A stretch of DNA of 64,000 nucleotides, taken from Kutzneria chonburiensis. Its GTDB lineage: Bacteria > Actinomycetota > Actinomycetes > Mycobacteriales > Pseudonocardiaceae. Shown in pieces: positions 45,590-53,893 of the stretch. The stretch covers positions 10,055,501 to 10,119,500 of the forward strand of contig NZ_CP097263.1 of assembly GCF_028622115.1 (NCBI RefSeq), written 5' to 3'. The notes beneath the pieces were generated by a model that worked only from the letters and a program-made list of their open reading frames with translations, made no database searches and was not told the DNA's origin. Position numbers and translations under genes: made by a program. Positions within the stretch are counted from its first letter, which is position 1, and each line of letters opens with the position of its first letter.

Positions 45590-46378
45590 TCAGTGTGGCA
45601 GCTGGGCGACGGCGCGGCGCATGCCGGATAGCCAGCGGTCGACGTCGTCGGCCTTGCGCTGCACGAACTTGGCCACCTCGGGGTGGGGCAGGATGTGGAA
45701 CTTCTCGGCGGCGAGGCCCTCGACGACGATGCCGGCGACGTCGGCAGGCTCGAGGATGTCGCCGAAGGCGGCGACGGCGAGGGCGGCGGTCTCGCCCTGC
45801 TCGATGCCCGGCATGAGCATGTCGGTCCGTACGCCCATGGGGCACAGGACGCTGACGCCGATGCCCTGGTCACCGTAGGTGGCGGAGAGCCACTCGGCGA
45901 AGGCGACGGCGGCGTGCTTGGACACGGAGTACGGGGCGTCGCCGGGGGACATGAGCAGCCCGGCGGCGGAGGCGGTGTTGAGGAAGTAGCCCCGGCCGCG
46001 CGAAAGCATGGACGGCAGGGCGGCGTTGGCGGCGTGCACGTGGGCCATCAGGTTGACGTTGAGGTTCGTCGCCCAGTCGGCGGGTGAGGCGTCCATGCCC
46101 CGGCCGAAGGCGACGCCGGCGTTGGAGCAGAACAGGTCGACGGGGCCGAACTGCTCGGCGGCGGTCACCAGGGAAGCCACGGCGTCGAAGTCGGTGACGT
46201 CGGCGGCGACGCCGACGGCCGGCACGTCCAGCGAAGCGGCGACGGACGAGGCGGCGGCGCCGTCGATGTCGGAGACGACGATGCCGGCGGCGCCCTCGGC
46301 GGCGAACCGGCGGGCCAACGCGGCCCCGATCCCCCGGCCGGCCCCGGTCACCACGACCACGCTGTCGCGCACCTGCAT
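45590..46378 (-). CDS. SDR family oxidoreductase
   Basis: A 262-residue short-chain dehydrogenase with 'VVVVTGAGRGIGAALARRFAAEG' (cofactor loop), 'DLFCSNAGVA', 'LNTASAAGL' with the Ser, and 'YSVSKHAAV' (catalytic Tyr-Lys). The C-terminal region ('ADVAGIVVEGLAAEKFHILPHPEVAKFVQRKADDVDRWLSGM') matches SDRs of lipid/steroid-type catabolism clusters. ATG 46378. It is divergent from another SDR, and the intervening gap holds a TACCGAC-type palindrome. Confidence 0.9.
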   Translation of the reverse strand: MQVRDSVVVVTGAGRGIGAALARRFAAEGAAGIVVSDIDGAAASSVAASLDVPAVGVAADVTDFDAVASLVTAAEQFGPVDLFCSNAGVAFGRGMDASPADWATNLNVNLMAHVHAANAALPSMLSRGRGYFLNTASAAGLLMSPGDAPYSVSKHAAVAFAEWLSATYGDQGIGVSVLCPMGVRTDMLMPGIEQGETAALAVAAFGDILEPADVAGIVVEGLAAEKFHILPHPEVAKFVQRKADDVDRWLSGMRRAVAQLPH

Positions 46379-46405
46379 GCCGAATACCTCCTCGTAGTGC
46401 CTGCG

Positions 46406-46421
46406 TACCGACTGGTCGGTA
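46406..46421. promoter_or_regulatory. TetR-type operator between divergent SDR genes
   Basis: Perfect palindrome TACCGACTGGTCGGTA, 28 bases from the minus-strand SDR start and 40 bases before the plus-strand SDR. ACCGACNNGTCGGT sites are typical for TetR regulators of acyl-CoA and aromatic degradation; the TetR gene at 48201 ends the plus-strand operon. Confidence 0.72.
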
Positions 46422-46460
46422 TTGTAGCGTGGGGGCCACCCGACCACAGGAGCGACGAAG

Positions 46461-47225
46461 ATGTCAGGTCTGACCGGCAAGACCGCGCTGATCACCGGCG
46501 CGTCCCGCGGCATCGGCAAGGCGATCGCCTTCGCGCTGGCCGCGCAGGGTGCGAACGTGGTGCTCTCCTCACGCAAGCAGGAGGCCCTCGACCACGTCGC
46601 CGAGGAGCTCAAGGCGGCCCAGCCGGGGGCCAAGGTGCTGGCCAAGGCCGCTCACGTCGGTGACCAGGAGCAGGCCCAGGCCTGTGTGGACGCCGCGGTG
46701 GCGGAGTTCGGCGGCATCGAGATCCTGGTCAACAACGCCGGCACGAACCCCTACTTCGGCCCCATGGTCGACCTGGACATCCCGCGCGCGGAGAAGACCG
46801 TGCAGGTCAACCAGATGTCGATCGTGCTGTGGACCGGCCTGGTCTGGAAGGCGGCGATGTCCGCGTCCGGCGGCTCGATCATCAACATCGCCTCGATCGG
46901 CGGCCTGGCCCCGGAGATCGGCATCGGCTACTACAACGCGACCAAGGCGGCGGTCATCCACCTGACCCGCCAGTTCGCCATGGAGCTGGCCCCCACCACC
47001 CGGGTGAACGCGATCGCCCCCGGCGTGGTGCGCACCCACCTGGCCCGCGGCCTGTGGGAGAACAACGAGGAGCACCTGAACAAGGCGCTGCCGCTCGGCC
47101 GCATCGGCGAGCCGGAGGACATCGCGAAGGCGGCGGTCTTCCTGGCCGGCGACGACTCGTCCTGGATGACCGGCCAGACGCTGGTCATCGACGGCGGCGC
47201 GACGATCCGTCCGATGGTGGTGTGA
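46461..47225 (+). CDS. SDR family oxidoreductase (FabG-like)
   Basis: A 254-residue short-chain dehydrogenase: 'TALITGASRGIGKAIAFALAAQG', 'ILVNNAGTNPYFGPMVD', 'IINIASIGGLAPEIGIGYYNATKAAVIHLTRQFAMELAP' (Ser-Tyr-Lys) and 'WMTGQTLVIDGGATIRPMVV'. It likely acts on a 3-hydroxyacyl-CoA or an alicyclic alcohol. ATG 46461. First gene of a three-gene operon with an F420-type oxidoreductase and a TetR, behind the palindrome at 46406. Confidence 0.92.
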   Translation: MSGLTGKTALITGASRGIGKAIAFALAAQGANVVLSSRKQEALDHVAEELKAAQPGAKVLAKAAHVGDQEQAQACVDAAVAEFGGIEILVNNAGTNPYFGPMVDLDIPRAEKTVQVNQMSIVLWTGLVWKAAMSASGGSIINIASIGGLAPEIGIGYYNATKAAVIHLTRQFAMELAPTTRVNAIAPGVVRTHLARGLWENNEEHLNKALPLGRIGEPEDIAKAAVFLAGDDSSWMTGQTLVIDGGATIRPMVV

Positions 47226-47227
47226 GC

Positions 47228-48178
47228 ATGAGTCGTTGGGGCATCACGCTGCCGCTGGTCGGGATTCCGCTGCCGCAGCAGCGGGACCTGGTCAAGTCGC
47301 TGCCGGACCTGGGCTACACCGATGTCTGGTCGGCCGAGACGGCCGGCACGGACGCGTTCACGCCGCTGGCGCTGGCCGCCGAGTGGGCGCCGTCGCTGCG
47401 CCTGGGCACGGCCATCGCCCCGGTCTACACCCGCGGCCCCGGCCTGCTGGCCATGCAGGCGGCGACGATCGCCGAGCTGGCCCCGGGCCGGTTCGCGCTG
47501 GGCATCGGGTCGAGCTCGCCGGTGATCGTGCAGGGCTGGAACGCCCGCGAGTTCACCGAGCCGTTCGCGCACGTCCGCGACACGCTCCGGTTCCTCCAGA
47601 AGGCGCTGGCCGGCGAGAAGGTCGACGGCGACTTCGGCTCGTTCCAGATCAGCCGGTTCAAGCTGGAGCGGGTGCCGGAGCAGGCCCCGCAGGTGATGCT
47701 GGCGGCGCTGCGCCCCGGCATGCTGCGGCTGGCGGCCAAGGAGGCCGACGGCGCGATCACCAACTGGCTGGCCCCGGCCGACGTGCCCAAGGTGCGGGCG
47801 GAGTTGGGCGCCGACAAGGAACTCGTGGCCCGGGTCTTCGTCTGCCCGACGGAAGATGTTGCGGCGGCAAGGGCTTTCGGCCGGATGCTGATCAGCAGCT
47901 ACCTGACCGTGCCGGCCTACGCGGCGTTCCACGACTGGCTGGGCCGCGGCGAGGACCTGGCCGAGATGCGCCGGCTGTGGGCGGCCGGCGACCGCAAGGG
48001 CGCCAACGCGGCCATCCCGGACCACGTGGTCGACGACCTGGTCGTGCATGGCAGCCTTGACCGCTGCCGCGAGCGCGTGCAGGAGTACGTCGAGCAGGGC
48101 CTGGACACGCCCGCGATCATGGTGTTGCCGACCGGGGCGGACCAGTTCGACGTGGTCAGGGCCCTGGGCCGGCAGTGA
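47228..48178 (+). CDS. F420-type LLM oxidoreductase
   Basis: A 316-residue luciferase-like protein: 'WGITLPLVGIPLPQQRDLVKSLPDLGYTDVWSAETAGTDAFTPLALAAEWAPSLRLGTAIAPVYTRGPGLLAMQAATIAELAPGRFALGIGSSSPVIVQGWN', typical of F420-dependent members, and a C-terminal 'VHGSLDRCRERVQEYVEQGLDTPAIMVLP'. The physiological substrate is unknown. ATG 47228 is 2 bases after the SDR stop, so it is co-translated. Confidence 0.92.
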   Translation: MSRWGITLPLVGIPLPQQRDLVKSLPDLGYTDVWSAETAGTDAFTPLALAAEWAPSLRLGTAIAPVYTRGPGLLAMQAATIAELAPGRFALGIGSSSPVIVQGWNAREFTEPFAHVRDTLRFLQKALAGEKVDGDFGSFQISRFKLERVPEQAPQVMLAALRPGMLRLAAKEADGAITNWLAPADVPKVRAELGADKELVARVFVCPTEDVAAARAFGRMLISSYLTVPAYAAFHDWLGRGEDLAEMRRLWAAGDRKGANAAIPDHVVDDLVVHGSLDRCRERVQEYVEQGLDTPAIMVLPTGADQFDVVRALGRQ

Positions 48179-48200
48179 TTTCTCACGGCGGGAGGTAGTG

Positions 48201-48800
48201 GTGACGAAGGCTTCGCAGGGGCGCGGCGAGCTGACCCCGATGGAGGGCCGCATCCTGCGCGCGGCGGTGAAGCTGTTCGCGGAGAAGGGCTTCGACGCCA
48301 CCACGGTGCAGGAGGTGGTGGCCTACGCCGAGGTGACCAAGGGCGCGCTCTACCACTACTTCGACTCCAAGGACGACCTGCTCTACGAGATCTACCACTC
48401 GCTGATCGGGCTGCAGACCGCGGAGCTGGACCGGATCATCGCCGAGGGCCGGGACGGGCACGAGACCGTGCGGGCGATCATGGTCAACCTGGTCGTGACG
48501 ACCGCGGAGCGCATCGACGAGACGGCCGTGTTCGTGCGGGAGATGCACAAGCTGGACTCGGAGCGGATGGCCGCCTTCCGGGCCGACCGCCGCCGCTACC
48601 AGCGCACGTTCCGGGACGTGATCGCCAAGGCGCAGGCGGCCGGCGAGTTCAGCTCGGTGACGCCGGCCGACACGGCCGTGCTGATCGCGCTGGGCGTGGT
48701 GAACCAATTGCCGACCTGGTATCGGCCGGACGGACCCAAGTCCCCCGAGCAACTGGGTGCCGAGATCGCCGATTTCGTGCTGGCGGCGCTGCGGAACTAG
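48201..48800 (+). CDS. TetR family regulator (KstR/FadR-like)
   Basis: A 199-residue regulator with HTH 'RILRAAVKLFAEKGFDATTVQEVVAYAEVTKGALYHYFDSKDDLLYEI' and a C-terminal TetR_C-type ligand domain ('MHKLDSERMAAFRADRRRYQRTFRDVI', 'ALGVVNQLPTWYRPDGP'), resembling regulators of acyl-CoA metabolism. GTG 48201 lies 5 bases after GGGAGG; GTG 48198 is adjacent. Third gene of the SDR-LLM-TetR operon, and the probable ligand of the 46406-46421 palindrome. Confidence 0.9.
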   Translation: MTKASQGRGELTPMEGRILRAAVKLFAEKGFDATTVQEVVAYAEVTKGALYHYFDSKDDLLYEIYHSLIGLQTAELDRIIAEGRDGHETVRAIMVNLVVTTAERIDETAVFVREMHKLDSERMAAFRADRRRYQRTFRDVIAKAQAAGEFSSVTPADTAVLIALGVVNQLPTWYRPDGPKSPEQLGAEIADFVLAALRN

Positions 48801-48852
48801 AACCGACACCGAAATCCGGGCGTATTCGGGGTGGGCATACCATCATTTGCCC

Positions 48853-49479
48853 ATGACGGCTTTGGACACCCCGATCGTCCGTGTCGTGGTCGCCGATGAC
48901 CGCGTCCCGGTCAGATCCGGCCTGGACACCGCCCTCGGGCACTTACCCGGCGTCGCCGTGGTCGGCACGGCGACGCACCATGCCCAGGTGCCTCCGCTAC
49001 TGGACCGGCACCGACCGGAAGTGCTGCTACTGGGGCTGTCCCTGCCCGGCGGCGACGCGGTCGAGCTGACCCGTGCGGTCCGCGCCGAGCACCCGGCGAC
49101 CGCGGTCATCGTGATCGCGGTGCTGCCCGCGACCAACGAGCAGGTGCTGCCGGCGTTGCAGGCCGGCGCGGCCGGCTGGCTGCCGCCGACGGCCGACCGC
49201 GACACCGTGATCCGCGCGCTGCGGGCCGTGGTGGCCGGCGGCGGCCCGGCGCCGCGCCGCCCGATCGGGCGAGATCATCGCGGCGAGCTGACCGCCCGCG
49301 AGGCCGATGTGCTGCGGCTGGTCGCCGCGGGCTTGACCAACGCCGAGATCGCGCGCAGGCTCAGTGTCAGCGAGGCGACCGTGAAGACGCACCTCAACCA
49401 CGCCTACACCAAGGTCGGCCTGCAGAACCGGGCCGAGGCCGTCGAGTACGCGAAGCGGCACGGACTGGGCCCCGGGTGA
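48853..49479 (+). CDS. NarL/LuxR-type response regulator lacking the phospho-acceptor Asp
   Basis: A 208-residue protein with a REC-like domain (about 8-125) and a LuxR HTH (about 148-205, 'LTAREADVLRLVAAGLTNAEIARRLSVSEATVKTHLNHAYTKVGLQNRAEAV'). The residue where the phosphorylated Asp belongs is Gly61 (PEVLLLGLSLPGGD), and the conserved Lys near the end of the REC fold is also missing (WLPPTADRD). It is therefore probably phosphorylation-independent. No histidine kinase adjoins. ATG 48853. A perfect hairpin follows the stop and a possible small ORF lies downstream. Confidence 0.88.
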   Translation: MTALDTPIVRVVVADDRVPVRSGLDTALGHLPGVAVVGTATHHAQVPPLLDRHRPEVLLLGLSLPGGDAVELTRAVRAEHPATAVIVIAVLPATNEQVLPALQAGAAGWLPPTADRDTVIRALRAVVAGGGPAPRRPIGRDHRGELTAREADVLRLVAAGLTNAEIARRLSVSEATVKTHLNHAYTKVGLQNRAEAVEYAKRHGLGPG

Positions 49480-49480
49480 C

Positions 49481-49504
49481 GGCGTGGGTCAACATACCCA
49501 CGCC
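49481..49504 (+). terminator. Hairpin after the NarL-type regulator
   Basis: GGCGTGGGT / ACCCACGCC, a perfect 9-bp stem with a 6-nt loop, directly after the stop codon. Confidence 0.6.
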
Positions 49505-49561
49505 CCATGGTCAATTCCGGTCCTGTCGGCCTTCGCCCGCCGCCCGCGATACTTCCATGGC

Positions 49562-49642
49562 GTGAACGGGGGATTTCCACGGGGGGATGACCCAGGGGAG
49601 GGGAATCCTGTGCAGGTACCGAAGTTCGGCATAGTCGCATGA
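49562..49642 (+). CDS. Possible 26-residue peptide gene
   Basis: A GTG-initiated frame of 26 codons ending VQVPKFGIVA, rich in Gly, Asp, Glu and Pro in the first half. An internal GTG behind GGGGAGGGGAATCCT would give a 10-residue peptide with the same end. The stop (49640-49642) sits 4 bases before a perfect 13-bp terminator hairpin, which suggests a real short transcript. Speculative: it may be a signalling or leader peptide linked to the upstream regulator. No family recognised. Confidence 0.35.
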   Translation: MNGGFPRGDDPGEGNPVQVPKFGIVA

Positions 49643-49646
49643 CGCG

Positions 49647-49676
49647 GAGGGGCTCCCGGGCGACCGGGAGCCCCTC
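49647..49676. terminator. Strong hairpin downstream of the small ORF
   Basis: GAGGGGCTCCCGG (49647-49659) pairs perfectly with CCGGGAGCCCCTC (49664-49676), with a 4-nt loop. It separates the small transcript from the convergent S33 peptidase gene (stop at 49754). The other bases of 49677-49753 show nothing recognisable. Confidence 0.7.
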
Positions 49677-49753
49677 GCTCGTTGCCGGAGTGGGTCAGCT
49701 TCCTCTCACCGGCTCAGTCCGACGCCGCGCGGGTCGAAATCCCTTGACACCGT

Positions 49754-51241
49754 TCAGAAACCGACCGCGGGCAGCGGGGAGCGCTGACCGGCGAAGCCGG
49801 TGGTGGCGGGCGGCACGGCCGGGCAGTGGGTGCCCTTGGCCGGCAGCTTGCCGGAGATCAGGTACTGGTCGGTCGCGGCGACGACGCACGGGCTCTTGAA
49901 GTACTGGCCGTGGCCCCAGCCGTCATAGGTCAGCAGTGTGGAGTTGCGAATCTGGCTGGCCGCGCCGACGGACCACGCGTACGGCGTGGCCGGATCGTGC
50001 TTGCCACCGATGATCAGCAGCGGCGGCGTGCCGTGAACCTGGTACGGGTGCTGGGGATTGGCCACCTTGTCGACGCCGAGACAGCCGGTCATCGCGCCCC
50101 AGCCGATGCCGGACAGGCGCAGCGTCGGCGCGACAGCGTTGCTGATGCGCCGCTGGAGGGCGACGGAGGCGGCGTTGGGCAGGTCGAACTTCCAGTCGGC
50201 GCAGAAGGCGAACGGGAAGTACACATACGCCGTGGTGTCGGCCTTGGGGCCGAACGCGGTGGTGCTGTCGGCCAACGCCTTGAGGTCCTGGGCCAGGTAC
50301 TTCCAGTCCGGTCCGTACAGGTAGCCGACCGGCAGGCCGGACAGCTCGTCGGCGGTCATCGGCTTCTGGGTGTTGGGATCGATCAGCTTGCCGGCCTGCG
50401 CCTTGGCGTAGAGCTGGTTGAACAGCAGGTTGACGTCCTGCCCGTGCAGGGCGCAGGTGGCGTCGCGGTCACACCACTTCACGAACTCCTGGAAGGCGTC
50501 CTCGTCGGTCTGCGCCTCGGTGACGGTGAAGCCGGTGGTGCGCTGGCTGTGGTCCATGTTGCTGTCCAGGGCCAACGCGCGCACGTGGTCGGGGAACATC
50601 TCGGCGTACTGCTGGCCCATCAGCGTGCCGTACGAGACGCCGTAGTAGGTCAGCTTCTTCTCGCCCAGCGCGGCCCGGATCGCGTCGATGTCCTTGACCA
50701 CGCTGATGTCGTCAACGTGGTCGATCAACGGCCCGCTGAGCTTGCGGCAGTCGTCCATGAGCGTCTTGCGGTACGCGACCGCGGCGGCGTAGCCCTTGGG
50801 CGTGTCCGGCGGGTCGGTCGGCGCCTGCTGGAGCACGGACAGGTCGCACTTGATGGCATCGTGCGGGTTCACGCCGCGCGGGTCGAAACCGATGATGTCG
50901 AAGCGGCTCATCAGCTCCGGCGAGAACATGGTCGGGTTGTAGATCAGCGACAGCACGCCGGAGCCGCCGGGACCGCCCGGGTCGAACACCAGCGAGCCGA
51001 TGCGCTTGCTCGGGTCGGTCGCCTTGCGGCGGGCCAGGGCCAGCGAGAACGTGCCGTCCTTGGGGTTGTCCCAGTTGATCGGCAGGACCAGCGTGCCGCA
51101 GTCGACGGTGGCGTCCTGTTCGCACGGCGCCCAGGTGATCGTCCGGGCCGGCTGCTCCGGCGCCGCGGTCGCGGGCACGGCGGTGGCGGCCAGGGCGAGC
51201 GCCACCGCCGGCAGCGCGAGCGCTGCTCGTAACTTGTTCAC
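49754..51241 (-). CDS. Secreted S33 peptidase (tripeptidyl aminopeptidase-like)
   Basis: A 495-residue exported alpha/beta-hydrolase peptidase of the Streptomyces Tap/SlpD type. The signal peptide ends around residue 27 (VPATAAPEQ). The core has 'LVFDPGGPGGSGV' (oxyanion loop), the nucleophile Ser in 'LTYYGVSYGTLMGQQYAEMFP' (about 200), Asp in 'LIIGGKHDPATPYAW' and His in 'TYDGWGHGQYF', followed by the TAP-like C-terminal domain. It would remove N-terminal peptides from extracellular proteins. GTG 51241 follows GAGGGGATT. Confidence 0.93.
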   Translation of the reverse strand: MNKLRAALALPAVALALAATAVPATAAPEQPARTITWAPCEQDATVDCGTLVLPINWDNPKDGTFSLALARRKATDPSKRIGSLVFDPGGPGGSGVLSLIYNPTMFSPELMSRFDIIGFDPRGVNPHDAIKCDLSVLQQAPTDPPDTPKGYAAAVAYRKTLMDDCRKLSGPLIDHVDDISVVKDIDAIRAALGEKKLTYYGVSYGTLMGQQYAEMFPDHVRALALDSNMDHSQRTTGFTVTEAQTDEDAFQEFVKWCDRDATCALHGQDVNLLFNQLYAKAQAGKLIDPNTQKPMTADELSGLPVGYLYGPDWKYLAQDLKALADSTTAFGPKADTTAYVYFPFAFCADWKFDLPNAASVALQRRISNAVAPTLRLSGIGWGAMTGCLGVDKVANPQHPYQVHGTPPLLIIGGKHDPATPYAWSVGAASQIRNSTLLTYDGWGHGQYFKSPCVVAATDQYLISGKLPAKGTHCPAVPPATTGFAGQRSPLPAVGF

Positions 51242-51299
51242 TTGTGAATCCCCTCAGTAGTGCTGGCAACACCCACTGATACCAGGGGAACCGAAGCAG

Positions 51300-51336
51300 T
51301 CAAGGGATTCGGGGGTTACCCCCACGAACCCCTTGA
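51300..51336 (-). terminator. Hairpin terminator after the dehydrogenase gene
   Basis: TCAAGGG and CCCTTGA anchor a 37-base imperfect hairpin with inner TTCG/CGAA and GGG/CCC stems, 16 bases downstream of the minus-strand stop at 51353. Confidence 0.65.
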
Positions 51337-51352
51337 CGGTTAACGGCTTTCG

Positions 51353-53803
51353 CTAGGCCTTGACGCGGTCGCCCTTCGGGTCGAACAGCGGATCCCTTGT
51401 CACCACACCGTTCACCCATTCGCCGAACAACTCCACCGAAAGGGCGGCGCCGATCGGCGTTGTCGCCGGCAGGTAGGCGAAGGCGATGGGCTTGTCGACG
51501 GTGTAGCCGAATCCGCCGGTGGTGACCCGGCCGACGATCTCGTCGCCGATGCGCACCGGCTCGCCGCCCAGCGGCACCGCGTGCTGCTCGTCCAGCGTCA
51601 GGCAGCGCAGCCGGCGGGTGATGCCGCGCTCCTTGGCCTGGAGCAACGCATCCCGTCCCAGGAACGGCTTGTCCTTCTTGACGGCGAAGCCCAGCCCGGC
51701 CTCGTAAGGGTTGTGGTCCGGCGTGAGGTCGGAACCCCAGAGCCGGTAACCCTTCTCCAGCCGCATGCTGTCGATCGCCTTGTACCCGCCGGCGATCAGC
51801 CCGAAGTCCTGGCCGTACTCCCACAGCGTCGCCCACAGCCCGGCGCCGTACTCGGCCGAGGCGTACAGCTCCCAGCCCAGCTCGCCGACGAAGGTCACCC
51901 GCTGCGCCACCAGCGGCACGTCGCCGACCGTGATCTGCTGCGCCGTCATGTACGGGAACGACTCGTTGTCCAGGCCGGCCGGCGTCAGCTGGGCCAGGAT
52001 CTCGCGGGAATTCGGTCCCCACAAAGCGAAACACGTGTACTGGCCGGTGACGTCGGCGATGCGCACCGAGCCGTCCCGCGGTGCGTGCTGGCGCAGCCAG
52101 GCCAGGTCACGCGAGCCGTAGGCCGTGCCGGTGACGATCCGGAAGAGGTCCTCTTCCAGTCGGGCCACGGTGAAGTCGCACTCGATGCCGCCGCGGGTGT
52201 TCAGCGCCTGGGTGTAGGTGACGCTGCCGACCTCGCGGTCGACATCGTTGGCGCACAACCAACTCAGCAGCTCGGCCGCGCCCGGCCCGGACACCTCGAT
52301 CTTGGCGAACGAGGTCTCGTCGAACAGCCCGGCGGCCGCGCGGGTGCCGCGGTGCTCGGCCACGATCGCCGGCGACCAGCCCATGCCGGCCCAGCCGCGC
52401 GGCTGCATGAAGTCGTCGCCGGCGTACATGTTGTTCTGGTAGTAGTCGACCCGCTCCCAGCCCGACTTCTCGCTGAAATGGGCCTGCTGCTGGGCGTGCC
52501 AGGCGTAGGCCGGCGACATCCGCAGCGGCCGGCCGGCCGAGCGCTGCCGGTGCGGGAACGGGATGTCGTAGTACGTCTCGTAGTTCTCGGTGACCCGGGC
52601 CAGCGTGTACGAGGGCGACCGGTACTGCCGGCCGAACCGGCGAATGTCCATATGGGACACATCCAGCTGGGCCTCGCCGGCCACGATCCACTCGGCCATC
52701 ACCTTGCCGATGCCGCCGGCCCCGGCGATGCCGTGCGCACAGAAACCCGCGGCCACGAAGAAGCCGGCGACCTCGGTCTCGCCGAGGCAGAACTCGTTGT
52801 CCGGGGTGAACGCCTCCGGCCCGTTGATCAGCTTGCGGATGCCCAGATCGGCCATCACCGGCACGCGCATCGCCGCGTTCTCGCTGATCTCGGCGAACCG
52901 CTCCCAGTCGGCGGCCAGCAGCTTTCCGTTGAAGTCACTCGGAATCCGGTCCAGCCCGGTCTTGTCCAGCGACCAGGCCCGCGAGTCACGCTCGTAACCG
53001 CCCATCAGCAGCCCGTCGACCTCCTCGCGCCAGTACACGAGGTTGTCCGGGTCGCGCAGCGTCGGCAGGTGCGTGCCGTCCCGCTCGCGCACCGGCTCGG
53101 TGACCACGTACTGGTGCGACATCGGGATGATCGGGATCCGCACGCCGGCCAGCCGGCCGATCTCGGCCGCGTACATGCCGCCGCAGTTGACGACGATCTC
53201 CGCCTCGACATCGCCCTTGTCGGTGCGGACCCTGCTCACCCGGCCGCGTTCGACGTCGATGCCGGTGACGCGGGTGTGCTGGTGGATCCGCACGCCGCCG
53301 GCGCGGGCCCCGGCGGCCAGCGAGTAGGCCAGCTGCGAGGGGTCCACATAGCCGTCGGTCGGCAGGTAGGAGCCGCCGAGCACGCCCTTGGTGTCCATCA
53401 GCGGGAACAGTTCCCTGGCCTGCTCGGCGCTGATCTCCTCCAGCGGCACGCCGAACGCCCGGGCCCAGCCGATCTGCCGGCGCACCTCGGCCATCCGGTC
53501 CGGCGTGCAGGCCAGCCGGATGCCGCCGCACTGCACCCAGCCGGGCGGATGTTCACCGGCCTGCAACTCGGCGTACAGCTGGGCGGAGTGCTGGTTCATC
53601 CTGGTCAGCGTCGGATCGGCGCGCAGCTGGCCGACCAGCCCGGCCGAGTGGAAGGTCGAGCCGCTGGTCAGCTCGTCGCGGTCGAGCACGATCACGTCGC
53701 GTTCGCCCAGCTGGGCGAGGTGGTACGCGACACTGGCGCCGCCCACCCCGCCACCGATGATGACGATCCTTGCCCGGTCGGGGAGTGCCCTGTCAGCTGC
53801 CAC
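51353..53803 (-). CDS. FAD-dependent dimethylglycine/sarcosine dehydrogenase-like enzyme with GcvT domain
   Basis: An 816-residue two-part flavoenzyme. The N-terminal DAO domain has 'IVIIGGGVGGASVAYHLAQLGERDVIVLDRDELTSGSTFHSAGLVGQLR' (FAD site, His in the covalent-FAD position) and ends near residue ~380. The C-terminal half (about 430-816) is a GcvT/aminomethyltransferase folate-binding module with 'DYYQNNMYAGDDFMQPRGWAGMGWSPAIVAEH', 'TYTQALNTRGGIECDFTV' and 'FVGELGWELYASAEYGAGLWATLWEYG'. It would oxidatively demethylate dimethylglycine or sarcosine, passing C1 units to tetrahydrofolate. GTG 53803. It is divergent from the kinase and permease genes, suggesting choline/betaine use. Confidence 0.9.
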   Translation of the reverse strand: MAADRALPDRARIVIIGGGVGGASVAYHLAQLGERDVIVLDRDELTSGSTFHSAGLVGQLRADPTLTRMNQHSAQLYAELQAGEHPPGWVQCGGIRLACTPDRMAEVRRQIGWARAFGVPLEEISAEQARELFPLMDTKGVLGGSYLPTDGYVDPSQLAYSLAAGARAGGVRIHQHTRVTGIDVERGRVSRVRTDKGDVEAEIVVNCGGMYAAEIGRLAGVRIPIIPMSHQYVVTEPVRERDGTHLPTLRDPDNLVYWREEVDGLLMGGYERDSRAWSLDKTGLDRIPSDFNGKLLAADWERFAEISENAAMRVPVMADLGIRKLINGPEAFTPDNEFCLGETEVAGFFVAAGFCAHGIAGAGGIGKVMAEWIVAGEAQLDVSHMDIRRFGRQYRSPSYTLARVTENYETYYDIPFPHRQRSAGRPLRMSPAYAWHAQQQAHFSEKSGWERVDYYQNNMYAGDDFMQPRGWAGMGWSPAIVAEHRGTRAAAGLFDETSFAKIEVSGPGAAELLSWLCANDVDREVGSVTYTQALNTRGGIECDFTVARLEEDLFRIVTGTAYGSRDLAWLRQHAPRDGSVRIADVTGQYTCFALWGPNSREILAQLTPAGLDNESFPYMTAQQITVGDVPLVAQRVTFVGELGWELYASAEYGAGLWATLWEYGQDFGLIAGGYKAIDSMRLEKGYRLWGSDLTPDHNPYEAGLGFAVKKDKPFLGRDALLQAKERGITRRLRCLTLDEQHAVPLGGEPVRIGDEIVGRVTTGGFGYTVDKPIAFAYLPATTPIGAALSVELFGEWVNGVVTRDPLFDPKGDRVKA

Positions 53804-53893
53804 GACCCTCTTGTTACCGCATCGGGTTGACGCTGGCCAGCCGCGGACCGACACTTGCTGATCACGTTCGTCCGAGGACGGGAGGCGCGGCCG

